Assembly: GCA_025355305.1 (NCBI GenBank)
Contig: JANXZW010000018.1
Coordinates: 1-35,692 of the forward strand
Source of the DNA: Actinomycetes bacterium
GTDB lineage: Bacteria; Actinomycetota; Actinomycetes; Nanopelagicales; Nanopelagicaceae
Direction: 5' to 3'
DNA: 35,692 nt
The notes under the pieces were generated by a model. The model did not search any database and had not been told where the DNA came from. It was given only the letters and a program-made list of their open reading frames with translations. This document shows, piece by piece, positions 23,557 to 31,947 of the stretch (the first letter of the stretch is position 1; each line of letters starts with the position of its first letter). The translations under genes and the position numbers were made by a program.

Positions 23557-25634
23557 TCGCGCGCTCGATACCAATCAATGGCGGAGGCGTGAAAATCCTT
23601 CAATCGCGCGCCATCTGAACTCTCTTTGACTTCAAACCAGTTTCCATCGGGAAGGAGCTCCCAACGCACAAATTCGTCGGAGAGATAGCTGTCGAGGGCG
23701 CCAATGAGAAAGCGTTTGTGATCGTTCTGGGTGATCTGCACCAAAGACTCAACACGGCGATCTAGATTGCGATGCATCAAATCAGCGCTGCCGATATAGA
23801 GATCGTCGTTGCCATCATTGGCAAAGTGGAAGACTCGTGAATGCTCCAAGAAGCGGCCCAAAATGGAACGGACGCGAATGTTCTCAGAGAGCCCAGGCAC
23901 TCCAGCTCGAATGGAGCATATGCCGCGCACAATAAGATCTACACGCACTCCTGCTCTAGATGCCTTATAGAGCGCTTCTACGAACTCTTCATCCAGGATT
24001 GAGTTGAGCTTCATGCGGATAAAAGCGCTCTTGCCAGCATGTTGATTGGCGATCTCACGATCGATCCGTTCGAGTAGGCCAGAACGCATAGTACGAGGAG
24101 CAACAAGTAGGCGGGTGAATGCGGTCTGGGGAGCAAAGCCAGAGAGCTGATTGAAGAGCTTATTTACATCTTCACCCAGGATTGGATCTGAGGATAGGAG
24201 ACCAAAATCTTCATACATTCGGGCGGTCTTGGGGTTGTAATTTCCGGTACCGATATGCACATAGCGGCGGATGCCATTTGGCTCTTGCCGTACAACGAGG
24301 GAGAGTTTGGCGTGGGTCTTGTACCCGATTAAGCCATAGACAACATGTACTCCGGCATCTTCTAACTTGCGAGCCCAACGCACATTGGCGAGTTCATCAA
24401 AGCGGGCACGAATTTCAATAACCGCCAGTACTTGCTTACCTGCTTCAGCCGCTTCAATAAGCGCCTCTACAATCGGGGAATCACCCGAAGTCCGATACAA
24501 GGTCTGCTTGATAGCAAGGACATGAGGATCAGATGCGGCAGATTCTAAGAAGCGCACGACGCTTGAGGTAAATGATTCATAGGGGTGATGCAAAATTATT
24601 TCGCGGCGGCGCATCGCATCAAAGAAGCTATCTGTCGAATCGGGATCGCTCTCGCGCAAGTCAGGTGCTACTTGATTTCTAAAGGGTGCAAAGCGTAGTT
24701 CTGGAAGATCAATATCTGCGATCTGATGCAGACCCGTAAGATCGAGAGGTTCTTTGTAGCGACTCACATCTTCCTCTTTGATATTGAGTTCATCCATCAA
24801 GGTCTTTAACAGTTCGGGTTGGATATCGCGATCTACCTCTAAACGAACCGGAGGACCAAATTTGCGGCGCAAGAGCTCTTGCTCCATGGAAGCGAGCAGA
24901 TCCTCTGACTCTTCCTCTTCCAGCTCCAGATCTGCGTTACGTGTCAAACGGAAGGTGTAATGGTTCTTAACTTCCATCCCCTGAAAGAGTTCATGGAGAT
25001 TAGCGATGATGACCTCTTCAAGCGGAACCAAACGACGCACTCCGGCCTTGCCCGTCTCAACAAAGCGGGGCAAGTTAGATGGAACCTTTACGCGGGCAAA
25101 GAGATCCTCTTCGCTATCTGGTTTTTTTACAACGACCGCCAGGTTTAGTGAGAGCCCGGAGATATACGGGAATGGATGGGAAGGGTCGACGGCAAGTGGG
25201 GTGAGAACGGGGAAGATCTTGGTGTGGAAGACCTTATTTACTGCAATGCGTTCTGCCTCATCGAGTGAATCCCACTCGGCCAACTCAATTCCATAAGTGG
25301 CGAGCTGCGGCAAGATCACCTTGTGAAATGCAAATGATTGACGGCCAAGTAACTCTTGCGTCTTTGCTGATATCTCCGTCATCAACTGGCTAGGTGTGTA
25401 ACCAGCGGTGTTTACCTTTGTTACACCAGATTCAAGTTTGCGCTTGAGGGTTGCAACTCGAATCATGTAAAAGTCGTCAAGGTTGGAAGAGAAGATTGCA
25501 AGGAAGCGACAGCGCTCCAGCAGAGGAACCGCGGTGTCCTCGGCTAACTCCATGACGCGCTCGTTAAAGGCTAACCAGGAGAGTTCCCGGTCGATAAGAC
25601 GTCCCCGCGGATCGTCCGCGATTCGATGCGACAT
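23553..25634 (-). CDS. ppk1: Polyphosphate kinase 1
   Basis: Builds polyphosphate from ATP reversibly. The 693 residues follow the PPK1 plan: an N-terminal helical domain (RELSWLAFNERVMELA; IFSSNLDDFYMIRV), a head domain, and two phospholipase-D-like catalytic domains. The autophosphorylated His is His460 in YVHIGTGNYNPKTAR, matching E. coli His435; the second catalytic His is His598 in EHSRVFHF. The ATG at 25634 has no Shine-Dalgarno sequence; a CAAAAT hexamer lies six bases upstream. Upstream 11-base repeats suggest control by the PhoP-type regulator. Its mRNA probably continues into mutT1. Confidence 0.96.
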   Translation of the reverse strand: MSHRIADDPRGRLIDRELSWLAFNERVMELAEDTAVPLLERCRFLAIFSSNLDDFYMIRVATLKRKLESGVTKVNTAGYTPSQLMTEISAKTQELLGRQSFAFHKVILPQLATYGIELAEWDSLDEAERIAVNKVFHTKIFPVLTPLAVDPSHPFPYISGLSLNLAVVVKKPDSEEDLFARVKVPSNLPRFVETGKAGVRRLVPLEEVIIANLHELFQGMEVKNHYTFRLTRNADLELEEEESEDLLASMEQELLRRKFGPPVRLEVDRDIQPELLKTLMDELNIKEEDVSRYKEPLDLTGLHQIADIDLPELRFAPFRNQVAPDLRESDPDSTDSFFDAMRRREIILHHPYESFTSSVVRFLESAASDPHVLAIKQTLYRTSGDSPIVEALIEAAEAGKQVLAVIEIRARFDELANVRWARKLEDAGVHVVYGLIGYKTHAKLSLVVRQEPNGIRRYVHIGTGNYNPKTARMYEDFGLLSSDPILGEDVNKLFNQLSGFAPQTAFTRLLVAPRTMRSGLLERIDREIANQHAGKSAFIRMKLNSILDEEFVEALYKASRAGVRVDLIVRGICSIRAGVPGLSENIRVRSILGRFLEHSRVFHFANDGNDDLYIGSADLMHRNLDRRVESLVQITQNDHKRFLIGALDSYLSDEFVRWELLPDGNWFEVKESSDGARLKDFHASAIDWYRARE

Positions 25635-25640
25635 AACGCT

Positions 25641-25646
25641 ATTTTG
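25641..25646 (-). promoter_or_regulatory. Probable -10 element of ppk1
   Basis: CAAAAT on the minus strand, six bases (AGCGTT), then ATG 25634. It keeps the spacing seen elsewhere but has C for the first T. A TATAAA lies a few bases further upstream. Confidence 0.4.
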
Positions 25647-25651
25647 CCGTA

Positions 25652-25684
25652 TTTATATGAACAGCGGGTTACTACAGGGTTACC
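25652..25684 (-). promoter_or_regulatory. Candidate Pho box before ppk1 (three 11-base units)
   Basis: Minus-strand units in order: GGTAACCCTGT (25674-25684), AGTAACCCGCT (25663-25673), GTTCATATAAA (25652-25662). Each matches about eight of ten positions of the Streptomyces-type unit G(G/T)TCAYYYR(G/C). The first unit and part of the second overlap the rlmB stop codon, so coding constraint could explain some of the likeness. Confidence 0.4.
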
Positions 25685-26511
25685 GCAGCGCGGTTTGCTG
25701 CAATTTGGTGGAGCACAATCGCGGTGGCTACGCTCGCATTGAGCGATTCCACATCTGATTTCATCGGAATCGAGAGGATCAGATCGCAGGTCTCACGCAC
25801 CAGGCGCGAGAGGCCTTTACCCTCGCTGCCGACGATGACATAGATGGACTCAAGTGAGAGCGAGAATTGTGGTAGCGATTCATCACCCTGCGCATCCAGG
25901 CCCACAATGAAGTAGCCCGCCTTCTTGGCATCCTCCAGCGAACGCACCAGGTTGGTCACCTGCGAAATAGGTAGTCGAGCAGCGGCGCCCGCAGAAGACT
26001 TCCACGCCGAACCAGTCATCGCAGCCGTTCGACGCTCCGGAATTACCACCGCATCTGCGTCAAAGGCGGCAGCGCTACGCACAATCGCACCTAAATTATG
26101 GGGATCTGTGACTCCATCGAGCCCGATCAAGAGACCGGGCTTCTCACTCGTTTTAAGCCTTTTAAGCAACTCTTCAAAATTGGCATATTGAAAGGGTTTA
26201 ATCACCAGCGCAATGCCCTGGTGCATCGTTGTACCGGTTAAGCCATCGAGTACTCCGCGCGAAACCTCTTTAATGATGAGGTTCTGATTCTTGGCAAGGC
26301 GCATTGCCTCTTGCATACGTTCGTCAATTTCGACCCGCTCAGCAACTAACAACTCCTTAGCGGGCACCTTGGCGCGCAGCGCTTCAACGACGGGGTTACG
26401 CCCTGCAACTGCATCCGAAGATGGTTTGGTTTCGCGACGGTTCTCGGGACGGCGACTCTGTTCACGCTTCGGCGCTGCTGCGCTCTCGCGACGCTTCTTA
26501 CCTGGACGCAT
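25672..26511 (-). CDS. rlmB: 23S rRNA (guanosine-2'-O-)-methyltransferase, SpoU/TrmH family
   Basis: Methylates a ribose in 23S rRNA using S-adenosylmethionine. The 279 residues comprise a basic, disordered N-terminus (MRPGKKRRESAAAPKREQ, to about 35), a substrate-binding domain opening with AGRNPVVEAL, and a knotted SPOUT domain. The three SpoU motifs are DGVTDPHNLGAIVRSA, VIVGSEGKGLSRLV and IPMKSDVESLNASVA. I start at ATG 26511, which shares a base with the cysS stop (TAATG) and is preceded by GGAG nine bases upstream; ATG 26526 would make that ribosome site coding. The cysS-rlmB order is conserved in actinobacteria. Confidence 0.9.
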   Translation of the reverse strand: MRPGKKRRESAAAPKREQSRRPENRRETKPSSDAVAGRNPVVEALRAKVPAKELLVAERVEIDERMQEAMRLAKNQNLIIKEVSRGVLDGLTGTTMHQGIALVIKPFQYANFEELLKRLKTSEKPGLLIGLDGVTDPHNLGAIVRSAAAFDADAVVIPERRTAAMTGSAWKSSAGAAARLPISQVTNLVRSLEDAKKAGYFIVGLDAQGDESLPQFSLSLESIYVIVGSEGKGLSRLVRETCDLILSIPMKSDVESLNASVATAIVLHQIAANRAAVTL

Positions 26512-27899
26512 TAACTGATACTCCATCTGGTGCCCTGCGCGGTATCTTCAAGCACCACACCGAGCCCCGCTATTTGATCACGAATTGCATCTGCTGCTGC
26601 AAAATCTTTACGGACCCGCGCGGCAGCGCGTTGTTCGAGTGCCAGTGAAATCAATCCATCCAAGAGAGTGTTGTCAGTGCTCGAGGCTGTGGCGAAGGCT
26701 GGATCGAAGGGATCACAACCGAGAATATCGAGCGCACCTCGAATTTCGGCGGCAGCGGTTGCCACTACCGCAAGATCCCCAGCCGCTAGGGCAGAGTTTC
26801 CCGAACGCATGATGTCAGCGATAGCTGCGAGTGCAGTTGGAACCGCCAGATCTTCATTCATCGCCGCGCTAAATTCTGTAGAGATCACCCCTGCCGGGGT
26901 TTGCCCAAGATGTTCGGTAGCGCGCTGTAAAAATCTCTCGATGCGACGAAAGTTGACGGCCGCCTCCTCCAGCGCTTCAAAGGAGAACTCCAACATCGAG
27001 CGATAGTGCGCACTTCCGAGATACCAACGCAGCTCCACTCCACGCACCTGCTTCAAAATTTCGTGGACCTGCAATGAGTTGCCCAAAGATTTTGACATTT
27101 TTTCGCCAGATGCGGTTACCCATGCATTATGCATCCAGACATTTGTAAATCCCCAGCCCGCAGACTCTGATTGCGCAATCTCATTTTCGTGATGGGGAAA
27201 AATCAAATCAAGACCGCCACCATGAATATCAAATGACTCGCCCAGATAGGCGTGCGCCATCGCTGAGCACTCTAGGTGCCAACCAGGACGCCCCGCTCCC
27301 CAGGGCGTTGGCCACGATGGGTCTCCGACTTTAGTGGCTTTCCAGAGCGCAAAATCGCGTGGATCCTTCTTGTAGGTTAAATCCGCATCCTCAGCAGATT
27401 GCAGCTCATCTAGCTTCTGATTTGAAAGAGTGAGGTAGGACTTTAACTGTCGAACATCAAAGTAGACATCCCCATTACCGGGCGCGTAGGCGCTGCCGTT
27501 GGCGATCAGCAATTGCATTAACTCAATCATTTGTGTGATGTGGCCGGTTGCGCGCGGCTCGTACGTTGGAGGAAGCACGTTGAGCGCGCCGTAGGCCTTG
27601 GTGAAGGCGCGTTCATACTTTTGCGCAACTGCCCACCATGGAATCTCTTCATGAACCGCCTTATGCAAAATCTTGTCATCGATATCGGTCACATTGCGGA
27701 TGAAAGTCACCTTGTAACCCGTTGCCATCAACCAGCGGCGCAGAATGTCGAAATTTACTCCACTGCGTACATGACCAATATGTGGAGGAGCTTGAACCGT
27801 AGCGCCGCACAAGTAAATTCCCACTTCACCCTCTTTAAGGGGGGTGAAATCTGCGACCTTACGAGTCGCGGTGTTATACAACTTGAGCTGTGCTGACAT
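26511..27899 (-). CDS. cysS: Cysteinyl-tRNA synthetase
   Basis: Charges tRNA-Cys. The 462 residues contain the zinc/active-site Cys in GIYLCGATVQ, the class I HIGH motif (PPHIGHVRSG), LECSAMA and HHENEIAQ for zinc binding, and the KMSKS loop (EKMSKSLGN). A DALR-type helical domain and a short C-terminus follow. It lacks the features of MshC, the related mycothiol ligase, such as its characteristic truncation and motifs, and its context (ispDF, rlmB) is that of true cysS. ATG 27899 is preferred over TTG 27905 because a TAGAAT hexamer sits six bases before it, inside the 3' end of ispDF. Confidence 0.95.
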   Translation of the reverse strand: MSAQLKLYNTATRKVADFTPLKEGEVGIYLCGATVQAPPHIGHVRSGVNFDILRRWLMATGYKVTFIRNVTDIDDKILHKAVHEEIPWWAVAQKYERAFTKAYGALNVLPPTYEPRATGHITQMIELMQLLIANGSAYAPGNGDVYFDVRQLKSYLTLSNQKLDELQSAEDADLTYKKDPRDFALWKATKVGDPSWPTPWGAGRPGWHLECSAMAHAYLGESFDIHGGGLDLIFPHHENEIAQSESAGWGFTNVWMHNAWVTASGEKMSKSLGNSLQVHEILKQVRGVELRWYLGSAHYRSMLEFSFEALEEAAVNFRRIERFLQRATEHLGQTPAGVISTEFSAAMNEDLAVPTALAAIADIMRSGNSALAAGDLAVVATAAAEIRGALDILGCDPFDPAFATASSTDNTLLDGLISLALEQRAAARVRKDFAAADAIRDQIAGLGVVLEDTAQGTRWSIS

Positions 27900-27905
27900 C
27901 GACAA

Positions 27906-27911
27906 ATTCTA
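27906..27911 (-). promoter_or_regulatory. -10 element of cysS (leaderless start, inside the ispDF end)
   Basis: TAGAAT on the minus strand, six bases (TTGTCG), then ATG 27899. It overlaps the ispDF stop codon, so cysS-rlmB can be transcribed separately from carD-ispDF. Confidence 0.6.
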
Positions 27912-29057
27912 TCCTGCGTTACGGAGCAGGAGCGCCGTCGCAATTGCGCTGAGGCCAAGGCCCTGGCCAGTGAAGCCCAGCCCATCGGTTGTGGTTGCAC
28001 TCACTGAAACAGGAGCGCCACCTAAGGATTGCGAGAGTGCGAAGATGGCTTCCGCACGGCGTGCTGCAATCTTTGGGCGATTTCCAACGATCTGCACCGA
28101 GACATTGTTAATCGCATATCCAGCGGCCGCTACGCGTTGCAGAGTTTCAGCTAACAGCTGCGCTCCACTTGCCCCCGCGTACTTTGGATCGCTGGTGCCG
28201 AAATTTGATCCCAGATCTCCGAGCGCAGCGGCCGCAAAGAGCGCATCACAAATTGCGTGGGCCGCCACATCACCGTCAGAGTGTCCATCAACACCGATCT
28301 CACTGGGCCAGAAGAGACCACCAAGCCAGAGCGAACGCGCTGGATTCTCGGAGAATGCGTGTGCGTCAGTGCCGATGCCAACGCGCATCTCGTTAGTAAT
28401 ATTAGGAATCACCATGCGCTCTGCAATCGCAAGATCGTGCATGGTCGTTATCTTCATGGCCCGCTCTTCACCAACTATGACCTTGACATCGACTCCGCGA
28501 TCTTCAACGAGTCCTGCATCATCTGTTACATCATCGGGCGAGGTGTGCGCCTTAATTAAAAGTTTGCGTGTAAATCCCTGCGGTGTTTGAACGGCTCGCA
28601 ATTTGGAGCGGGTAAGGGTCTTAGTCACATAATTGTCATCATCGACGCGTTTTATCGTGTCGCTCACGGCAATACCAGGGATCACAGCCCTCTCCCCCGC
28701 ACGCAGAGAGTCAATAACCCGAAGTGCCAGTGCTGTCGAGGCGAGGGCACGTGCTGCATCGTGCACCAAGATGAACTCATTCTCTTTTTCGACGTGAGCC
28801 AGCGCCTTCTTCACACTAAATGTGCGCGTCAGCCCGCCGGTGATGACGAGCACCTCACTACCCAGAAGATCTTGGAACTGGGCTTCGTAACCCGCTGGTG
28901 CGGCGACAATGATCTGGTTGGCGACAGGCGCCATATTGGCCACTGCGTGTTCAACTAAGGTCTTGCCCCCGAGTTGCACAAGGGCCTTGGGAATCTTGGC
29001 GCCTAAACGTTCACCGCTGCCGCCGGCAGGAATGATGACGGCAACTAAATCGCTCAC
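27909..29057 (-). CDS. ispDF: Bifunctional MEP cytidylyltransferase / MEcPP synthase
   Basis: Carries two steps of the methylerythritol phosphate isoprenoid pathway in one chain of 382 residues. IspD occupies about 1-220: the CTP-binding loop [10 protein letters not shown] at 10-19, VHDAAR near 98 and QTPQGF near 156. IspF occupies about 223-382: GIGTDAHAF with metal ligands Asp230 and His232, then [12 protein letters not shown] and a C-terminal [10 protein letters not shown]. The linker is only a few residues long. The intermediate enzyme IspE is not here. The start is GTG 29057, without a clear ribosome site; a hairpin spans the short gap after carD. Confidence 0.95.
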   Translation of the reverse strand: MSDLVAVIIPAGGSGERLGAKIPKALVQLGGKTLVEHAVANMAPVANQIIVAAPAGYEAQFQDLLGSEVLVITGGLTRTFSVKKALAHVEKENEFILVHDAARALASTALALRVIDSLRAGERAVIPGIAVSDTIKRVDDDNYVTKTLTRSKLRAVQTPQGFTRKLLIKAHTSPDDVTDDAGLVEDRGVDVKVIVGEERAMKITTMHDLAIAERMVIPNITNEMRVGIGTDAHAFSENPARSLWLGGLFWPSEIGVDGHSDGDVAAHAICDALFAAAALGDLGSNFGTSDPKYAGASGAQLLAETLQRVAAAGYAINNVSVQIVGNRPKIAARRAEAIFALSQSLGGAPVSVSATTTDGLGFTGQGLGLSAIATALLLRNAG

Positions 29058-29061
29058 AGGG

Positions 29062-29079
29062 CTAGCTTTAGGAAGCTAG
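29062..29079 (-). other. Hairpin across the carD stop codon and the carD-ispDF gap
   Basis: CTAGCTT-TAGG-AAGCTAG forms a seven-pair stem with a four-base loop. It spans the carD stop (29068-29070) and ends four bases before the ispDF GTG. No T-run follows, so it is more likely an mRNA stability or translation-control element than a terminator. Confidence 0.6.
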
Positions 29080-29550
29080 AACCTCATCGAGGATTACGCC
29101 AGCCTTCTCTTCATCCGTGCGCTCAGCGAGCGCGAGCTCTGAGATCAAAATCTGCTTCGCCTTAGCCAGCATCCGCTTCTCACCGGCCGAGAGGCCACGA
29201 TCAAGATCGCGGCGATAGAGATCGCGCACAACCTCAGCCACCTTGATCACATCTCCAGAGGCCAACTTTTCGACATTTGCCTTGTAGCGACGAGACCAAT
29301 TCGTTGGCTCCTCGGTATAGGGCTGGCGCAGGACATTGAAGACCCTATCCAAGCCCGCCGAATCAACGACATCGCGGACACCCACGAGATCGATATTCTC
29401 AGCCGGGACACGGACGGTGAGATCGCCTTGGGCGACCTTCAATACCAAGTAAATCTTATCTTCGCCTTTTATAGTCCGGGTCTCAATAGCTTCAATGAGA
29501 GCCGCTCCGTGATGGGGATAAACAACGGTTTCGCCGACCTTAAATGACAT
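29068..29550 (-). CDS. carD: CarD-family RNA polymerase-binding transcription regulator
   Basis: Essential actinobacterial regulator that binds the RNA polymerase beta subunit and stabilises open complexes, notably at rRNA promoters. The 160 residues match the usual length. The N-terminal polymerase-interacting domain begins [20 protein letters not shown]. The C-terminal helical DNA-binding domain includes [17 protein letters not shown] and the conserved tryptophan that contacts the upstream fork. I start at ATG 29550 because AAGGAG stands eight bases before it; the frame to 29601 would lack a family-like N-terminus. It is divergent from the lipoprotein gene, as carD is from lpqE in mycobacteria. 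Confidence 0.95.
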   Translation of the reverse strand: MSFKVGETVVYPHHGAALIEAIETRTIKGEDKIYLVLKVAQGDLTVRVPAENIDLVGVRDVVDSAGLDRVFNVLRQPYTEEPTNWSRRYKANVEKLASGDVIKVAEVVRDLYRRDLDRGLSAGEKRMLAKAKQILISELALAERTDEEKAGVILDEVLAS

Positions 29551-29558
29551 TAATTTGG

Positions 29559-29584
29559 CTCCTTGGGAATAGGGACTGAGTGTA
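29559..29584 (-). promoter_or_regulatory. carD promoter -10 and Shine-Dalgarno sequence
   Basis: On the minus strand TACACT (29579-29584) is followed by a leader of about 20 bases holding AAGGAG (29559-29564), eight bases before ATG 29550. carD is therefore one of the few first genes here with a conventional led mRNA. Confidence 0.5.
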
Positions 29585-29625
29585 CCAGCGACTTGAGTCA
29601 CATAAAAATGGCGCTAGCAGCCCTG

Positions 29626-29631
29626 TATTCT
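29626..29631 (+). promoter_or_regulatory. -10 element of the lipoprotein gene (leaderless start)
   Basis: TATTCT, six bases (TCCATC), then ATG 29638. The placement supports MMKKTAG as the N-terminus over the longer frame from 29563. Confidence 0.6.
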
Positions 29632-29637
29632 TCCATC

Positions 29638-30147
29638 ATGATGAAGAAGACCGCGGGGTTCGCCACCATACTCGTCAGTGTCCTTGCCCTAACGGGATGC
29701 GGTGCCTCTGGTTCCAACGCTCCAACCCGCACTATCAAGCAGGTTACTGATGGGGTCGAGGGGCAGAGCGGTTCCATCTATATCCGAGATATCGTCCTGG
29801 TGGCGCAACCCGATGGGAGCGCTGCGATCGTTGGAACCTTTATCAATGAAGAGGCAACAAGTGATGCGCTCACCGGAATCACCGTAGGTGGAGCCGCCGC
29901 AAAACTCTCTGCGCCCTCATTTGCCCTGGTCCAGAACACTCCAGTGATCTTCTCCGGAGACTCCGCAAATGCGACCGGCTCAGTCCCTGCGCTCAAGGCG
30001 ACACCGGGTACCAGAATCAACGTTGTGATGACATTTGCACATGCAGCTCCAGTAACTTTGAGCGCAATTGTCCGTGCAAAGAGCGACTACTTCGCTAGCG
30101 TCGGTAGCAGCCCAGCAGCAACTCCCTCGGCCAGCGCGACTAAGTAA
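29638..30147 (+). CDS. Secreted lipoprotein, LpqE-like
   Basis: Predicted membrane-anchored lipoprotein of 169 residues. The signal peptide is MMKKTAGFATILVSVLALTGC, with lipobox LTGC and the lipidated cysteine at residue 21 when counted from the first Met. The mature part is a small beta-rich domain (IYIRDIVLVAQPDG, AIVGTFINEE, VNVVMTF-like INVVMTFAHA) ending in a low-complexity Ser/Ala/Pro tail. Size, strand relation and location divergent from carD match mycobacterial lpqE, whose function is unknown. A likeness to PCu(A)C-type copper chaperones is possible but the Met/His ligands are not apparent. Confidence 0.8.
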   Translation: MMKKTAGFATILVSVLALTGCGASGSNAPTRTIKQVTDGVEGQSGSIYIRDIVLVAQPDGSAAIVGTFINEEATSDALTGITVGGAAAKLSAPSFALVQNTPVIFSGDSANATGSVPALKATPGTRINVVMTFAHAAPVTLSAIVRAKSDYFASVGSSPAATPSASATK

Positions 30148-30171
30148 GTAACTCTGCAATCGGGGGCTAAT

Positions 30172-30199
30172 TAACTCTCGAATTTTAACTCTCGAATTT
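30172..30199. repeat. 14-bp tandem duplication at the regX3 stop codon
   Basis: TAACTCTCGAATTT occurs twice in direct succession, 30172-30185 and 30186-30199. The copy inside the gene encodes the last residues and stop of regX3; the other lies just downstream. The protein is unchanged by it. Confidence 0.92.
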
Positions 30200-30865
30200 G
30201 TAGCCGAGGCCACGAACGGTCTGGATAAAGACAGGGTTGCCTGGGTCTGCTTCGATCTTGGCGCGCAGACGCTTGATATGAACATCAAGGGTCTTAGTGT
30301 CGCCAAAGTAATCACTGCCCCACACACGATCGATCAACTGAGAGCGCGTTAGCACGCGTCCACTATTTCGCACGAGAAATTCTAGGAGTTCAAACTCCTT
30401 GAGTGGAAGGGCTTGCGGGGTTCCGTTGACCGTAACTAAATGGCGCTCTACATCGATACGCACGGGCCCGGCCGCCAACAATCCATCGGTGGATATATCT
30501 TCATCACCGCGACGGCGAAGGACGGCACGAATACGAGCCACTAATTCACGGGTGGAGTAAGGCTTTGTTACATAGTCATCGGCGCCGAGTTCAAGACCAA
30601 CCACCTTATCGACTTCAGTATCTTTTGCGGTGAGCATAATGACTGGGACGTTAGAGCGAGTGCGAATCTGACGACAGACTTCAGTTCCTGGAAGTCCAGG
30701 CAACATGAGGTCGAGCAAGATCAAATCAGCACCGTGACGATCAAACTCCTCAATTGCACCTGTCCCAGTGTCGGCGACTGAAACATCGAATCCTTCGCGA
30801 CCTAAGAGATAGGCGAGTGCATCAGAGAATGATGCTTCGTCTTCTACTACGAGGATCTTTGTCAT
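30185..30865 (-). CDS. regX3: OmpR-family response regulator, RegX3/PhoP type
   Basis: Transcription factor of the phosphate-starvation two-component system. The 226 residues hold a receiver domain (Glu8/Asp9, phosphoacceptor Asp52 in LILLDLMLPG, Thr79, Lys101 in YVTKPYS) and a winged-helix DNA-binding domain from about 130 (LPLKEFELLEFL, then TLDVHIKRLRAKIE and VRGLGYKF). All activation residues are intact. Its start shares one base with the senX3 stop (TAATG). Position opposite phoU corresponds to phoP in Streptomyces; the mshA-gpm neighbourhood corresponds to regX3 in mycobacteria. Confidence 0.93.
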   Translation of the reverse strand: MTKILVVEDEASFSDALAYLLGREGFDVSVADTGTGAIEEFDRHGADLILLDLMLPGLPGTEVCRQIRTRSNVPVIMLTAKDTEVDKVVGLELGADDYVTKPYSTRELVARIRAVLRRRGDEDISTDGLLAAGPVRIDVERHLVTVNGTPQALPLKEFELLEFLVRNSGRVLTRSQLIDRVWGSDYFGDTKTLDVHIKRLRAKIEADPGNPVFIQTVRGLGYKFES

Positions 30866-31941
30866 TACTCGGCCTCCACGGCTGCTAGATGAGGTGTGAT
30901 GGGGAAACGGAGTGTGAAAGTACTGCCAGCATTTTCAACACTCCACACGGAGACATCGCCTCCGTGGTTTGTTACGACATGCTTAACGATCGAGAGTCCG
31001 AGCCCAGTTCCACCAGTAGCGCGCGAGCGCGCTGGATCGACGCGATAGAAACGTTCAAAGATACGCTCTAAATCTTTCTCTGGGATGCCAACTCCTTGAT
31101 CAGTGACAGAGACTTCGGCGAGCCCATCGCGCAGACGAAGCGCTATCGCAACGCGAGTTCCCTCAGGGCTGTAGTTAATTGCGTTCTCGATAAGGTTTGA
31201 GATCGCCATCATCACCTGGCCGTGGTCACCTTTGATGCGCGCGATTGCCTGCTCGCTATAGATCAATTCAATACTCCGCGCATTGGCGTTGAGCTCGGAC
31301 TTATCAATTGCGCTAAGTAATATTTCGTTGAGATCGATGACCTTCGCATTCTTCAAAGGGTCATCATCCTGCAATCGCGATAAGTTGATGATCTCTTGCA
31401 CAAGATCACTTAGCCGCTTTGACTCAACCTGCATCCGAGTTGCGAAGCGAACAATTGCCTCTGGATCATCGGATGCACCGAGTACAGCCTCCGAAAGAAT
31501 CGAGAGAGCGCCAATTGGAGTCTTAAGTTCATGTGAAATGTTTGCAACAAAATCGCGACGAATAGCATCGAGACGACGCATCTCGCTATCGTCAAAGATG
31601 AGGACACAGATCAAGCCATCGGCCTCCAACGGAAATACCCGCACGAGCAAGTCATGCGTTCCGGTGCCAAGTGGGCCGCGCGGCAACTCCATGGTTGCCT
31701 CTTGGATATCGCGACTGCGGCGCACCGCGCGCACCAGATGTTGCAATGATTCGTTACTGATTCGGTTATCACGGTGCAGGTTAAAGTTATTGACGTTCTC
31801 ACTCATGAAGGTGATGAGATCGTCAGAGCCGACGATGATGGATTCGGCATCCACATTGCTAAGAAGCGTCGCCATGGCAGGTGAGATCTCCTGCGGATTG
31901 AAGTACTCCGCCACATCACTCTTACGCTTGATCCAACTCAC
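30865..31941 (-). CDS. senX3: Sensor histidine kinase, SenX3/PhoR type, without membrane segments
   Basis: Partner kinase of RegX3, 358 residues. A PAS-like domain covers about 20-115 (ESIIVGSDDLITFMSENVNNF). The H-box is RRDFVANISHELKTPIGAL with phosphorylated His137. The ATPase domain has the N-box (NLIENAINYSPEG), DQGVGIP and GGTGLGLSIVKHVV. The usual SenX3/PhoR begins with one or two transmembrane helices; here the chain begins MSWIKRKSDVAEYFNPQE with none. The GTG start at 31941 is supported by TACGAT six bases upstream and an in-frame TAG two codons upstream, so no longer N-terminus is available in this frame. It is expected to be cytosolic. Confidence 0.92.
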   Translation of the reverse strand: MSWIKRKSDVAEYFNPQEISPAMATLLSNVDAESIIVGSDDLITFMSENVNNFNLHRDNRISNESLQHLVRAVRRSRDIQEATMELPRGPLGTGTHDLLVRVFPLEADGLICVLIFDDSEMRRLDAIRRDFVANISHELKTPIGALSILSEAVLGASDDPEAIVRFATRMQVESKRLSDLVQEIINLSRLQDDDPLKNAKVIDLNEILLSAIDKSELNANARSIELIYSEQAIARIKGDHGQVMMAISNLIENAINYSPEGTRVAIALRLRDGLAEVSVTDQGVGIPEKDLERIFERFYRVDPARSRATGGTGLGLSIVKHVVTNHGGDVSVWSVENAGSTFTLRFPITPHLAAVEAE

Positions 31942-31947
31942 CCCCTA

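Noticed and set aside
27844-28590. Long plus-strand open frame of 248 codons opposite ispDF and the cysS start
   Set aside because: It is antisense to well-recognised IspDF and CysS sequence, its translation is Ala/Ser/Arg-rich low-complexity without family likeness, and it has no promoter or ribosome site.
30865-31941. Frameshift hiding transmembrane helices upstream of senX3
   Set aside because: The 142-base divergent gap to phoU is too short for two helices in addition to the phoU promoter, and no hydrophobic coding stretch was seen in it.
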